Shown: one piece after another, positions 13,801 to 28,716 of the stretch
How positions within the stretch are numbered: position 1 is the first letter of the stretch
Layout: each line of letters starts with the position of its first letter
Source of the DNA: Hydractinia symbiolongicarpus
Lineage: Eukaryota > Cnidaria > Hydrozoa > Anthoathecata > Hydractiniidae
DNA: 64,000 nt
Assembly (NCBI RefSeq): GCF_029227915.1
Contig: NC_079875.1
Location: 29,078,001-29,142,000 of the forward strand
Direction of reading: 5' to 3'
Notes under the pieces: model-generated
Told to the model about the DNA's origin: nothing
The model's database searches: none
Seen by the model: only the letters and a program-made list of their open reading frames with translations
Made by a program: the position numbers and the translations under genes

Positions 13801-16800
13801 TAACACTCGTCACTTTGAAATGCTTTGTTTATTAATTTTACAACTAAAATATATGGAACCTGAGACGAGATTGTCGTCCCTAAATAACAATTATCTTGCA
13901 TCAGTACAAAAAATGGCAAGAATATCAGACATTTGTCTCTTTTAAATGCCTCGTTTATGATTTTTACGACTAAAATATATAGAAACTGAGATCAGGTTGT
14001 CCACCCTAAATGACAATTATCTTACACGAACACGAAGAATCGCAAATATATGAGACATTTGTCTCTTTTGAATGCCTCGTTTATCAATTTTACGGCTAAA
14101 ATATATAGAAACTGAGACGAGCTTGTCGTCCCTAAGGTAGCTACAATTATGTTGTATCAATACGAAAAATCGCAAATACATGTCACTTTGAAATGCCTCG
14201 TTTAGCAATTTTACGACTGAAATAAATGGAATCTGAGACGAGATTGTCGCCCTAAATGACAATTATCTTGTATCAACACGAAGAATTGCAATTATATGAG
14301 ACATTTGTCTCTTTTAAATGCCTCGTTTATCAATTTTACGGCTAAAATATATAGAAACTGAGACGAGCTTGTCGTCCCTAAGGTAGCTACAATTATCTTG
14401 TATCAATACGAAAAGCCGCAAATACATGTCACTTTGAAATGCTTCGTTTAGCAGTTTTACGGCTAAAATATATAGAACCTGAGGCGAGGTTGTTGACCCT
14501 AAATGACAATTATCTTGTATCAATACGAAAAGTCGCAAATACATGTTACTTTGAAATGCCTCGTTTATCAATTTTACGGCTAAAATATATAGGACCTGAG
14601 ACGAGGTTGTCGACCCCAAATGACAATTATCTTGTATCAATACGAAAAGCCGCAAATACATGTCACTTTAAAATGCTTCGTTTAGCAATTTTAGGGCTAT
14701 AATATATAAAACCTGAGACGAGGTTATTGACCCTCAATGACAATTATTTTGTATCAATACGAAAAATGGCAAGTATATAACACTCGTCACTTTGAAATGC
14801 TTTGTTTATCAATTTTACAACTAAAATATATGGAACCTGAGACGAGATTGTCGTCCCTAAATAACAATTATCTTGCATCAGTACGAAAAATGGCAAGAAT
14901 ATCAGACATTTGCCTCTTTTAAATGCCTCGTTTATGAATTTTACGACTAAAATATATAGAAACTGAGATCAGGTTGTCCACCCTAAATGACAATTAACTC
15001 ACACGAACACGAAGAATCGCAAATATATGAGACATTTGTCTCTTTTGAATGCCTCGTTTATCAATTTTACGGCTAAAATATATAGAAACTGAGACGAGGT
15101 TGTTGACCCTAAATGACAATTATCTTGTACCAATACGAAAAATCGCAAAGACATGTCACTTTGAAATACCTTCTTTAGCAAATTTACGACTGAAATATAT
15201 GAAACCTGAGACGTGATTGTCGTCCCAAAATGAGAATTATCTTGTATCAACACGAAGAATCGGCACTATAGAGACATTTGTCTCTTTTAAATGCCTCGTT
15301 TATCAATTTTCAGGCTAAAATACATAAAACCTGAAACGAGGTTGTCGACCATAAATGACAATTATCTTGTATAAACACGAAGAATCGGCACTATATGAGA
15401 CATTTGTCTCTTTTAAATGCCTCGCTTATCAATTTTACGGCTAAAATATGTAGAACCTGAGACGAGGTTGTTGACCCCAAATGACAATTATCTTGTATCA
15501 ATACGAAAAATGGCAAATACATGTCACTTTGAAATGCCTCGTTTAGCAATTTTACGACTGAAATAAATGGAATCTGAGACGAGATTGTCGCCCTAAATGA
15601 CAATTATCTTGTATCAACACGAAGAATTGCAATTATATGAGACATTTGTCTCTTTTAAATGCCTCGTTTATCAATTATACGGCTAAAATATATAGAAACT
15701 GAGACGAGCTTGTCGTCCCTAAGGTAGCTGCAATTATCTTGTATCAATACGAAAAATCGCAAATACATGTCACTTTGAAATGCCTCGTTTAGCAATTTTA
15801 CGACTAAAATAAATGGAATCTGAGACGAGATTGTCGTCCCTAAATAACAATTATCTTGCATCAGTACGAAAAATGGCAAGAATATCAGACATTTGTCTCT
15901 TTTAAATGCCTCGTTTATGAATTTTACGACTAAAATATATAGAAACTGAGATCAGGTTGTCCACCCTGAATGACAATTATCGTACACGAACACGAAGAAT
16001 CGCAAATATATGAGATATTTGTCTCTTTTGAATGCCTCGTTTATCAATTTTACGGCTAAAATATATAGAAACTGAGACGAGCTTGTCGTCCCTAAGGTAG
16101 CTACAAATATCTTGTATCAATACGAAAAATCGCAAATACATGTCACTTTGAAATGCCTCGTTTAGCAATTTTACGACTAAAATAAATGGAATCTGAGACG
16201 AGATTGTCGTCCCTAAATAACAATTATCTTGCATCAGTACGAAAAATGGCAAGAATATCAGACATTTGTCTCTTTTAAATGCCTCGTTTATGAATTTTAC
16301 GACTAAAATATATAGAAACTGAGATCAGGTTGTCCACCCTGAATGACAATTATCTTACACGAACACGAAGAATTGCAATTATATGAGACATGTGTCTCTT
16401 TTAAATGCCTCGTTTATCAATTTTGCGGCTAAAATATAAAAAACCTGAGACGAGGTTGTTGACCCTAAATGACAATTATCCTGTATCAATACCAAAAATC
16501 GCAAATACATGGCACTGGTCACTTTGAAATGCCTCGTTCATCAATTTTACAGCTAAAATATGTAGAACCTGAGACGAGGTTGTTGACCCCAAATGACAAT
16601 TATCTTGTATCAATACGAAAAGCCGCAAATACATGTCACTTTGAAATGCTTCGTTTAGCAATTTTACGGCTAAAATATATAGAACCTGAGGCGAGGTTGG
16701 TGACCCCAAATGACAATTATCTTGTATCCATACGAAAAGCCGCAAATACATGTCACTTTGAAATGCCTCGTTTAGCACTTCTACGGCTAAAATATATAGA

Positions 16801-18082
16801 AACTGAGACGAGGTTGTCGACCCTAAAAGACATTTATGTTGTATCAACACAAAGAATCGCAATTATATGAGACATTTGTCACTTTTGAATGCCTTGTTTA
16901 TCAATTTTGAGGTCAAAATATATAAAACCTGAGACGAGGTTGTTGACCCTAAATGACAATTATGTTCTATCGACACGAAGAATCGCAACTATATGAGACA
17001 TTTGTCTCTTTTAAATGCCTCGTTTATCAATTTTACGGGTAAAATATGTAGAATCTGAGACAAAATTGTTAACCCCAAATGACATTTATCTTGTATCAAC
17101 ACGAAGAATCGCAATTATATGAGACATTTGTCTCTTTTGAATGCCTTGTTTATCAATTTTAAGGTCAAAATATATAAAACCTGAGACGAGGTTGTTGACC
17201 CTAAATGACATTTATGTTGTATCAATACGAAAAATGGCAAGTATATAACACTCGTCACTTTGAAATGCTTTGTTTATCAATTTTACAACTAAAATATATG
17301 GAACCTGAGACGAGATTGTCGTCCCTAAATAACAATTATCTTGCATCAGTACGAAAAATGGCAAGAATATCAGACATTTGTCTCTTTTAAATGCCTCGTT
17401 TATGAATTTTACGACTAAAATATATAGAACCTGAGACAAAGTTGTTGACCCCAAATGACAAGTATCTTGTATCAATGCGAAAAGCCGCAAACACATGTCA
17501 CTTCGAAATGCCTCGTTTAGGAAATTTTACGGCTAAAATATATAGAACCTGAGGCGAGGTTGTCGACCCTAATGGAGAATTATCTTGTATCATTTCGAAA
17601 AATCGCAAATATATCAGACATTTGTCTTTTTTAAATGGCTCGTTTATCAATTTTACGACTAAAATAAATGGAAGCTGAGATGAGATTGTCGCCCTAAATG
17701 ACAATTATCTTGTATCAACATGAAGAATAGCAAATATATGAGACATTTGTCTCTTTTGAATGCCTTGTTCATCAATTTTCAGGCTAAAATATATAGAACC
17801 TGAGGCGAGGTTAAGGTTGTTGACCCTAAATGACAAATATCTTGTATCAATACGAAAAATCGCAAATACATGTCACTTTGAAATGCCTCGTTTAGCAATT
17901 TTACGACTAAAATATATAGGACCTGAGACGAGGTTGTCGACCCTAAATGACAATTATCTTGTATCAACACGAAGAATCGGCACTATATGAGACATTTGTC
18001 TCTTTTAAATGCCTCGTTTATCAATTTTACGGCTAAAATATGTAGAACCTGAGACGAGGTTGTTGACCCCAAATGACAATTA
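4860..18082. repeat. satellite array, block A
   Basis: Head-to-tail monomers recognisable by CCTCGTTTATCAATTTTACG, the ACCTGAGACGAGGTTGTCG region and GACAATTATCTTGTATCAAT. Spacing of the TGCCTCG landmark alternates near 117 and 126 bp (for example 10141, 10258, 10384, 10501). All monomers have the same orientation. Many short open frames occur on both strands but reflect the repeat and not genes. The right end is cut by Helitron 1 after ...GACAATTA at 18082. Confidence 0.93.
9580..14380. repeat. higher-order repeat, about 1.6 kb x 3
   Basis: Groups of monomer variants recur in the same order at 1596-1601 bp offsets. For example, distinctive monomers begin near 9876, 11476 and 13072; near 10383, 11983 and 13579; and near 10821, 12421 and 14017. 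Copies differ by scattered single-base changes, so the unit of about 13 monomers was amplified recently. Outer limits are approximate. Confidence 0.8.
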
Positions 18083-21000
18083 TCTCTATATTAATAAGCC
18101 AGTTCCGTGTGTCTGTAACAGGCAAAGTTGATATCGTCATTTTCCTTTGATGTCGCCGAAAAAAATCTTTGATGTTGCCGAAAAAAATATGTCTTCTTTG
18201 TCGAGAAAAGCCGCGAGTTTTATGTGGTTTGTTAAATGAAGTTCTAGCACAAGGTAACGGAAATTGTGTTTGCAAAAAAGATGGCTGTTCTTTTTAAGCA
18301 ATTTCTACTCTTTCCTTCAAAATAAATCTTTACAAAAGCATTTAAAAAGGGGCATGGTATATAAATGAAGTATAGAAAGGTTTCTGTAAGGTTTGTTTAT
18401 GTTTTTTTCAGTTTTGATGATATTATTGATGCGAGACATGTTTGTTAGCTAGCATCATAAAACCAACCACACCAACAACAACCTAATAGCTAGCTAGCTC
18501 GGACTTTATAAATATGTAGCCATGTTCTTTATACCTAGCAAAGTCTCCAGTTTATATTTAAGTGACCAGCTATTAGCTGCTGTAGCTACCTTATTTTAGC
18601 TTCAGTTTTATGTTGCTTTTTACATGTAAGCTAATCTTAGTGGTCTTTGCTAAGAATGTGACTGTAACTTATTTTAATTGACATTTTAAGCTTAAATTAA
18701 CAAGCCACAACAACTTTTAAAAAAGTATTACATAATATTTAAGAAGAGTTTAAGGACTGTTTTTAAGCAAATAATGTATTTTTCACAATTTGTGTATGCA
18801 AATAATGTATTTTTCACATTTTGTGTAACTTAAATTATATACATCGGTTACATGCAATATGACGAAACGATTTTTATTTAACATGTAGTAATTCTGGTAC
18901 CTTAAGTGTAGTGATTTTTGTTGTTCTAGATTTTCTGACTAAAATGTTTTTGTTTATGACATTTTGTCTTATTAAGAAAAGTTTCAACTTTTTTGAGGGA
19001 GTACAACACCGAAAAGACTTGTGTTTTTTTATATTTTGTATAAATTCTTACCGGGCAGGACAACATACCGAAATGACTGATCCCTCTCTATTTAAAAATT
19101 TGATGCGTTCCAAATCGCAGTTTTTTGAAATTTTGAGTAATATTTAATGAGTACAAGATACAAATACTGATTTTTGTTGAATCAGAAGTATTTCCTAGAA
19201 CCATTCTTTTTTTACACTTTTGTGGAGAAAAAGTGTATGCAATATCATCAGAATAACTGATTTTGTTGCAAACTGTTTTTCTTTTTCACATTTTGGATTG
19301 AAATATTGTTATAAAGGGCATATATCAATAGACATATATATACTAAAATAATTAAATTCTGCAAACTTTGATTTTGTCGTTCACCTCTCATCTTTTATAT
19401 TTTAATTAAACTTTTGAGGAAAATCATAGGAATTATTTAGAATATGTGTTTTGTGTTGGAAATTTAGTGCAAAAATTGACGTAAAATGAACTGTTAAATT
19501 GATTGTTGTTGTTTTAACATGAATTATGACTCAAACTTTGTTTTTGCATTTCTAATTTGACTAATTAGCCTAAAAATTTGCCAATTGGTTTTACACTCTG
19601 TTCTTTTTTATATATATTTTATGTAAACATAGAAGTACACAAGTAAAGTTAGAAGCCACAAGAAGTTAATTCGAAAGTGAAGAGTGGAGCTAGAAGTAGT
19701 AAAGAAAAGTTAGAAGTAGAAAATGAAAGCTTGGGTTTAAAGTAGATTTGGATTCACAAATAGTAAGAACTTTTTAGATATTTTTAGACGTTATGTTTTT
19801 ATGTCGCTAGAGTTACGTGTCAGGCAGACTCGCATTTGCCAGGAAAAAGTCACTTAAGAGCTTCAAATTCTTTATATTTTACCGCGTTTTTTTTACACTT
19901 TTTTGCATAATTATTGTTATCAAACAAATGTGCTAGCGAAACTTTTGGTTTGTTGAACTTACTGCAAATGTCATAATTTTTATATTGCCATTGTTTCTCT
20001 TTATATGTGTTTTACTAAGCATAAATAGCTAGCTGGTGTCTTCCCAGTTTAACTATATTTAACTGGGTATCTGTCTTATCTAATGTTACCTTCAAGCTCC
20101 ATATCTAAACCTAGCTAGCTAACTGATGATTAATGTTGTTATTCCTCTTTTAGCTATTTATATCCACCTTAGTAGTCAAACTTAGGGATCTTATTTGAGC
20201 ACGAATTATGATGTAACAAGCCACAAAATCTTTCAAAGACTTATTGAACTTTTAGGGTAGTATGAGGAAAAATTTTACTTTAAGAGGAATGATTTTGTAA
20301 AACTAAAGTGTGTGCGTTAATTGGAGTAAGTTTTATTGTTTTGTTGTTGACATCCTGTTAAACTTCTGTAAGCTCGCATGTAAATTACAAGGTTATATAT
20401 TTTTACAAGGGTAGTGGTTGATATTTTTACAAAGTTTGTTGACATTTTTTGGGAAATTTACCTGGGTTTTTTACATTTGTGGTTAAAATTTCTCAGCAGA
20501 GAATAGTATTGTTGCCGATTATATTGTTTGTGTTGCAAACTGCTGTTTTTTAAATGTTGTGGAAACTTTTGTGGAAAAAGACCACTTGCAAAATACTGAA
20601 AGAACAAATTTTTGTACAATTAGACTGTGAGCTGAAGTTGGATTTTTTTTTATATTTTGTTTTATAAACTTTTTTTAAGCTTTAAACTAACTGTAAGTAA
20701 TGTAATTACGGGAATAAATATTTGGTGATGATAAAAAATTACTGAATGTTCAGACTGAAACTGTTTAACTTTTGTGAGGGAGGACCATATGCAAGTATAT
20801 ATACTAAAAATAATAATTTGATATTTTACACTTTCCAAGTTGTATTTTTGTATGCACTTAAATGACTGCTTTTTCTGAGTTGAATTTGATGGGTTTCATA
20901 TCAATTTTGTGGAAGATTTTATGGGTGAAAACAATATAAAACATGCCAATTGAACTGATTTTTGTTCATATTTTGATTTGCTCCTCATAAACCTTTGTGT

Positions 21001-21846
21001 TCTACATTTATTGTAAACTTTTGTGAGGAAGGACCATATATATATATACAATGTTTTCAAAATAATGATTTTTGTTGATTTGAAATTTACTCCTTGCTCA
21101 TTGCTTTTTCGACATTTCAGTTTAAAATGTTTGGTAAAGTCAGTACGGATCATGAGACAAAAAAATTGTTTTGTTAACCGGTTAATTTTTACATTTTGTG
21201 CATATTTTTGCGGGAGAGGATGGTATGCAACCGAATAAATGATTTTTCAAAGTTTAACTTTTTGTTTTTTGGTGCTTTGGGTTTGTTTAAGTTTGGCTTT
21301 TTTATGTTGTTCAGGTTGTATTGTTGTATAAGCATTTAGGGAAAAGACAATGTTTAAAATGCATAAATAACTTATTTCATAGATCTGTGCTTACTGTTGC
21401 AAGCCTTTCTTTTCGACATTTTAAAGATTAAAATATTGAAGGTTTCGAACATAATCACATATTAAGATGTATACATATTTGAGATGTGTTATTTCTGACA
21501 TTATTATTATTGTTGTCGTAACTGTCTCGGTTGTGACTGTCAATGTTGTAACTTTCTACTAACTAGATTTTACACCTTGCACGCCGTTGTATTTCATATT
21601 TTGTCTGACGTTTTGTTGGGAGGATTTCATGCCATTTGACATTTGATATTTTGTGTTAGATTTTAAGAACTTTTTTGTTAAATTATGACTTATATACTTT
21701 CTTTTTATGCATTTTCAGATTATTTTTTTAGTAAAAGGCATATTCAATATACTGAAATATTTGCTGATGTCATCAAAATTCAAATGACAGAACTTTTCAA
21801 TTGTTTTTCTGCCTAAGTGGATTTTTCCACGGGCCTAATCTACTAG
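18083..21846 (+). mobile_element. Helitron 1, non-autonomous
   Basis: Begins TCTCTATATTAATAAGCC directly after an A and ends CTAG (21843-21846) directly before a T. Twelve bases upstream of CTAG is a hairpin, GTGGA-TTTT-TCCAC, at 21817-21830. These are the Helitron hallmarks: 5' TC, 3' hairpin then CTRR, insertion between A and T, no target duplication. Removing the element joins ...GACAATTA to TCTTGTATTAATAC, which is normal satellite. The 3.76 kb interior has no Rep/helicase open frame. It carries degenerate repeats containing a GGACCATATGCAA-like motif (about 18990-21240), a 22-bp duplication near 18147-18190, and GCTAGCTAG-rich stretches. Confidence 0.8.
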
Positions 21847-24800
21847 TCTTGTATTAATACAAAAAATCGCAAATATATAACACTCGTCTCTTTTAAATGC
21901 CTCGTTTATCAATTTTACGGCTATAATATATAGAACATGAGACGAGGTTGTCGACCCGAAATGACAATTATCTTGTATTAATACAAAATATCGCAAATAT
22001 ATAACACTCGTCTCTTTTTAATGCCTCGCTTATCAATTTTACGGTTATAATATATAGAACCTGAAACGAGCTTGTCGTCCCTAAATGACAATTATCCTGT
22101 ATCAATACGAAAAATCGCAAGTATATGAGACACTTCTTAATTTTTAATGCCGCGTTTATCAATTTTACGGCTAAAATATATATATAGAACCCGAGGCGAG
22201 GTTGTCGTCCCAAAATTACAATTATCTTGTATTAATACAAAAAATCGCAAATATATGAGACACTCGTCTCTTTTAAATGCCTCGTTGATAAATTTTACGA
22301 CTATAATATATAGAACCTGAGACGAGCTTGTCGTCCCTAAATGACAATTATCCTGTATCAATACGAAAAATCGCAAATATATGAGACACTCGTCAATTTT
22401 AATTGCCTCGTTTTTCAATTCCACGGCTAAGATATAAAAATCTGTGATGAAGTTGTTGACCTTAAATTACAATTATCCTGTATTAATACAAAAAATCGCA
22501 AATATATGAGACTCTTGTCTCTTTTAAATACCTACTTTATCACTTTTACGACTATAATATATAGAACCTGAAACGAGGTTGTCGTTCTAAAATGACAATT
22601 ATCTTGTATGAATACGAAAAATCTCAAATAGCTACATGACACTCGTCTCTTTTTAATGCCTCGCTTATCAATTTTACGGTTATAATATATAGAACCTGAA
22701 ACGAGCTTGTCGTCCCTAAATGACAATTATCCTGTATCAATACGAAAAATCGCAAGTATATGAGACACTTCTTAATTTTTAATGCCGCGTTTATCAATTT
22801 TACGGCTAAAATATATATATAGAACCCGAGGCGAGGTTGTCGTCCCAAAATTACAATTATCTTGTATTAATACAAAAAATCGCAAATATATGAGACACTC
22901 GTCTCTTTTAAATGCCTCGTTGATAAATTTTACGACTATAATATATAGAACCTGAGACGAGCTTGTCGTCCCTAAATGACAATTATCCTGTATCAATACG
23001 AAAAATCGCAAATATATGAGACACTCGTCAATTTTAATTGCCTCGTTTTTCAATTCCACGGCTAAGATATAAAAACTTGTGATGAAGTTGTTGACCTCAA
23101 ATTACAATTATCCTGTATTAATACAAAAAATCGCAAATATATGAGACTCTTCTTAATTTTTAATGCCGCGTTTATCAATTTTACGGCTAAAATATATATA
23201 TAGAACCCGAGGCGAGGTTGTCGTCCCTAAATTACAATTATCTTGTATTAATACAAAAAATCGCAAATATATGAGACACTCGTCTCTTTTAAATGCCTCG
23301 TTGATAAATTTCACGGCTATAATATATAGAACCTGAGACGAAGTTGTTGATCCTAAAGTACAATTATCTTGTATCAATACGAAAAGTCGCAAATACATGA
23401 CGCTCGTCACTTTGAAATACTTTGTTTGTTATCTTTAGGGCTAAAATATAAGAACCTATAACGACATTGTTGACCCTAAGGTACAGCTTTCCTGTATCAA
23501 TACGAAAAATCGCAAATATATGAGACATCGTCTCTTTTAAATACCTCCTTTATCGCTTTTACGACTATAGTATATAGCACCTGAAACAAGGTTGTCGTCC
23601 CTAAATAACAATTATCTTGTATCAATATGAAAATCGCAAATATATAACACTTGTCAATTTTAAGCGCCTCGTTTATCAATTTTACTGCTATTATATATAG
23701 AACCTGAGACGAGGTTGTCGATCCGAAATGACAATTATCTTGTATTAATACAAAAAAATCGCAAATATATAACACTCGTCTCTTCTTAATGCCTTGCTTA
23801 TCAATTTTACGGTTATAATACACAGAACCGGAGACGAGGTTGTCGTTCCTGAATGACAATTATCTTGTATCAATATGAAAAATCGCAAATATTAACACTC
23901 GTCAATTTTAAGTGCCTCGTTTATCAATTTTACGGCTATAGTATATAGAACCTGAAACGAGCTTGTCGTCCCTAAATGACAATTATCCTGTATCAATACA
24001 AAAAATCGCAAATATATGAGACATTTCTTAATTTTAAATGCCGCGTTTATCAATTTTACGGCTAAAATATATATATAGAACCTGAGACGAGGTTGTCGCC
24101 CCTAAATTACAATTATCCTGTATTAATACGAAAAATCGCAAATATATGAGACACTTCTTAATTTTTTATGGCGCGTTTATCAATTTTACAGCTAAAATAT
24201 ATATATAGAACCCGAGACGAGGTTGTCGTCCCTAAATTACAATTATCTTGTATTAATACAAAAAATCGCAAATATATAACACTCGTCTCTTTTAAATACC
24301 TACCTTATCACTTTTACGACTATAATATATAGAACCTGAGACGAGGTTGTTCACCCTGAAGTACAATTATCCTGTAGCACTACGAAAAATCGCAAATATA
24401 TGAGACAATTCTCAATTTTAAATGCCGCGTTTATCAATTTCAAGGCTAAAATATATAGAACCTGAGACGAGGTTGTTGAACCTAGGTGACAATTATCTTG
24501 TATCCATATGAAAAATCGCAAATATATAACACTCGTCAATCTTAAGTGATTCGTTTATCAATTTTACGGCTATAGTATATAGAACCTGAAACGAGCTTGT
24601 CGTCCCTAAATGACAATTATCCTGTATCAATAAGAAAAATCGCAAATATATCAGATACTTCTTAATTTTAAATGCCGCGTTTATCAATTTTACGGCTAAA
24701 ATATAGATATAGAACCTGAGACGAGGTTGTCGTCCCTAAATTACAATTATCCTGTTATTAATACAAAAAATCGCAAATATATGAGACACTTGTCTCTTTT

Positions 24801-25386
24801 AAATGCCTCGTTTTTCAATTCCACGGTTAAGATATAAAAACCTGTGTTGAAGTTGTTGACCCTAAATTACAATTATCTTGTGTTAATACAAAAAATCGCA
24901 AATATCTGAGACACTCGTCTCTTTTAAATGCCTCGTTGATAAATTTTACGGCTATAATATATAGCACCTGAGACGAGGTTGTCGACCCTAAATGACAATT
25001 ATCTTGTATCAATCCGAAAAATAGCAAATATATAACACTCGTTTCTTTTAAGTGCCTCGTTTATCAATTTTAGGGCTAAAATATAAGAACCTATAACGAC
25101 ATTGTTGACCCTAAGGTACAGCTTTCCTGTATCAATACAAAAAAATAGCAAATATATAACACTCGTCTCTTCTTAATGCCTCGCTTATCAATTTTACGGT
25201 TATAATATACAGAACCGGAGACGAGGTTGTCGTCCCTGAGTGACAATTATCTTGTATCAATATGAAAAATCGCAAATATATAACACTCGTCAATTTTAAG
25301 TGCCTCGCTTATCAATTTTACGGCTATAGTATATAGAACATGAAACAAGCTTGTCGTCGCTAAACGACAATTATCCTGTATCAATA

Positions 25387-25697
25387 TACCGACTGATAGC
25401 CTTGTGGTAGAGCGTTCGCTTTCAGTGCGGGAGGTCTTGGGTTCAAACCCCGGCCGAGTCATGCCAGAGACTATAAAAGTGTGAATCTATCCTTTCTGCT
25501 TATCGCTCAGCATGAGAATAGGATTGATATCTTAGGCGGTTGTCTAGTTGAGCGATTGCTGTGCTTGCACGACTTTCGTAGCTCAAATGGGAGCTTTAAA
25601 TGCGCTAGGACCCCCTTCGCAGGACCCTCGTTGATAGCAGTACCAATAGGAACTGATGAGTCTATCCTGGGTAAATAATAATAATAATAATAATAAT
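25387..25697 (+). mobile_element. tRNA-derived SINE, copy 1
   Basis: The tRNA-like head contains GTGGTAGAGCG (polymerase III A-box-like) and GGTTCAAACCC (B-box). An unrelated body of about 220 bp and a (TAA)n tail follow. Flanks are satellite: ...GTATCAATA before and ACGAAAAATCGC after, so the tail merges with the insertion site. The anticodon-loop region does not give a plausible functional tRNA. Confidence 0.85.
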
Positions 25698-28600
25698 ACG
25701 AAAAATCGCAAATATATGAGACACTTCTTAATTTTAAATGCCGCGTTTATCAATTTTACGGCTAAAATATATATATAGAACCTGAGACGAGGTTGTCGTC
25801 CCTAAATTACAATTATCCTGTATTAATACAAAAAATCGCAAATATATGAGACACTCGTCTCTTTTAAATGCCTCGTTTTTCAATTCCACGGCTAAGATAT
25901 AAAAACCTGTGTTGAAGTTGTTGACCCTAAATTACAATTATCCTGTATTAATACGAAAAATCGCAAATATATGAGACTCTTGTCTCTTTCAATTACCTAC
26001 TTTATCACTTTTACGACTATAATATATAGAACCTGAAACGAGGTTGTCGTTCTAAAATGACAATTACCTTGTATCAATAAAAAAAATCGCAAATAGCGAC
26101 ATGACACTCGTCTCTTCTTATTGCCTCGTTTATCAATTTTACGACTAAAATATATAGAACCCCAGACGAGGTTGTCGTCCCTAAATGACAATTATCTTGT
26201 ATCAATACGAAAAATCGTAGAAATATAACTCTCGTCACTTTTAAATGCCTCGTTATCAATTTTACGGCTATAATGTATAGAACCTGAGACGAAGTTGTTG
26301 ATCCTAAAGTAAAATTATCTTGTATCAATAGGAAAAGTCGCAAATACATGACGCTCGTCAATTTGAAATACTTTGCTTATCAATTTTAGGGCTAAAATAT
26401 AAGAACCTATAACGACATTGTTGACCCTAAGGTACAGCTTTCCTGTATCAATACAAAAAAATAGCAAATATATAACACTCGTCTCTTTTCAATGCCTCGC
26501 TTATCAATTTTACGGTTATAATATATAGAACCTGAAACGAGCTTGTCGTCCCTAAATGACAATTATCCTGTATCAATACGAAAAATCGCAAATATATGAG
26601 ACACTTCTTAATTTTAAATGCCGCGTTTATCAATTTTACGGCTATAATATATAGAACCTGAGACGAGGTTGTTGACCCTAAAGTACAATTATCCTGTATT
26701 AATACAAAAAATCGCAAATATATGAGACAATTCTCAATCTTAAGTGACTCGTTTATCAATTTTACGGCTATAGTATATAGAACCTGAAACGAGCTTGTCG
26801 TCCCTAAATGACAATTATCCTGTATCAAAACGAAAAATCGCAAATATATGAGATACATCTTAATTTTAAATGCCGCGTTTATCAATTTTACGGCTAAAAT
26901 ATAGATATAGAACCTCAGACGAGGTTGTCGTCCCTAAATTACAATTATCCTGTTATTAATACAAAAAATCGCAAATATATGAGACACTCGTCTCTTTTAA
27001 ATGCCTCGTTTTTCAATTCCACGGTTAAGATATAAAAACCTGTGTTGAAGTTGTTGACCCTAAATTACAATTATCTTGTATTAATACAAAAAATCGCAAA
27101 TATCTGAGACACTCGTCTCTTTTAAATACCTACCTTATCACTTTTACGACTATAATATATAGAACCTGAAACGAGGTTGTCGTTCTAAAATGACAATTAC
27201 CTTGTATCAATAAAAAAAATCGCAAATAGCGACATGACACTCGTCTCTTCTTATTGCCTCGTTTATCAATTTTACGACTAAAATATATAGAACCACAGAC
27301 GAGGTTGTCGTCCCTAAATGACAATTATCTTGTATCAATACGAAAAATCGTAGAAATATAATTCTCGTCACTTTTAAATGCCTCGTTATCAATTTTACGG
27401 CTATAATGTATAGAACCTGAGACGAAGTTGTTGATCCTAAAGTAAAATTATCTTGTATCAATACGAAAAGTCGCAAATACATGACGCTCGTCACTTTGAA
27501 ATATTTTGCTTATCAATTTTAGGGCTAAAATATAAGAACCTATAACGACATTGTTGACCCTAAGGTACAGCTTTCCTGTATCAATACAAAAAAATAGCAA
27601 ATATATAACACTCGTCTCTTTTCAATGCCTCGCTTATCAATTTTACGGTTATAATATATAGAACCTGAAACGAGCTTGTCGTCCCTAAATGACAATTATC
27701 CTGTATCAATACGAAAAATCGCAAATATATGAGACACTTCTTAATTTTAAATGCCGCGTTTATCAATTTTACGACTATAATATATAGAACCTGAGACGAG
27801 GTTGTTGACCCTAAAGTACAATTATCCTGTATTAATACAAAAAATCGCAAATATATGAGACAATTCTCAGTTTTAAAGGCTTCGTTTATCAATTTTACGG
27901 CTATAGTATATAGAACCTGAAACGAGCTTGTCGTCCCTAAATGACAATTATCCTGTATCAATACGAAAGACCGCGAATATATGAGACACTTCTTAATTTT
28001 AAATGCCGCGTTTATCAATTTTACGGCTAAAATATATATATAGAACCTGAGACGAGGTTGTCGTCCCTAAATTACAATTATCCTCTATTAATACAAAAAA
28101 TCACAAATATATGAGACACTCGTCTTTTTTAAATGCCTCGTTTTTCAATTCCACGGCTAAGATATAAAAACCTGTGAAGAAGTTGTTGACCCCAAATTGC
28201 AATTATCCTGTGTTAATACAAAAAATCGCAAATATCTGAGACACTCGTCTCTTTTAAATGCCTCGTTGATAAATTTTACGGCTATAATATATAGCACCTG
28301 AGACGAGGTTGTCGACCCTAAATGACAATTATCTTGTATCAATCCGAAAAATAGCAAATATATAACACTCGTTTCTTTTAAGTGCCTCGTTTATCAATTT
28401 TAGGGCTAAAATATAAGAACCTATAACGACATTGTTGACCCTAAGGTACAGCTTTCCTGTATCAATACAAAAAAATAGCAAATATATAACACTCGTCTCT
28501 TCTTAATGCCTCGCTTATCAATTTTACGGTTATAATATACAGAACCGGAGACGAGGTTGTCGTCCCTGAATGACAATTATCTTGTATCAATATGAAAAAT

Positions 28601-28716
28601 CGCAAATATATAACACTCGTCAATTTTAAGTGCCTCGCTTATCAATTTTACGGCTATAGTATATAGAACATGAAACAAGCTTGTCGTCCCTGAATGACAA
28701 TTATCCTGTATCAATA

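Noticed and set aside
18911-19147. 78-codon frame in Helitron 1
   Set aside because: AT-rich Phe/Leu-rich reading with no motif; overlaps the internal degenerate repeats.
25387-25460. Functional tRNA gene
   Set aside because: The head is tRNA-like, but acceptor pairing is poor, the loop would give a UCA anticodon, and a SINE body with TAA tail follows.
25481-25678. 65-codon plus-strand frame repeated three times
   Set aside because: It is the SINE body; the copies arose by array duplication.
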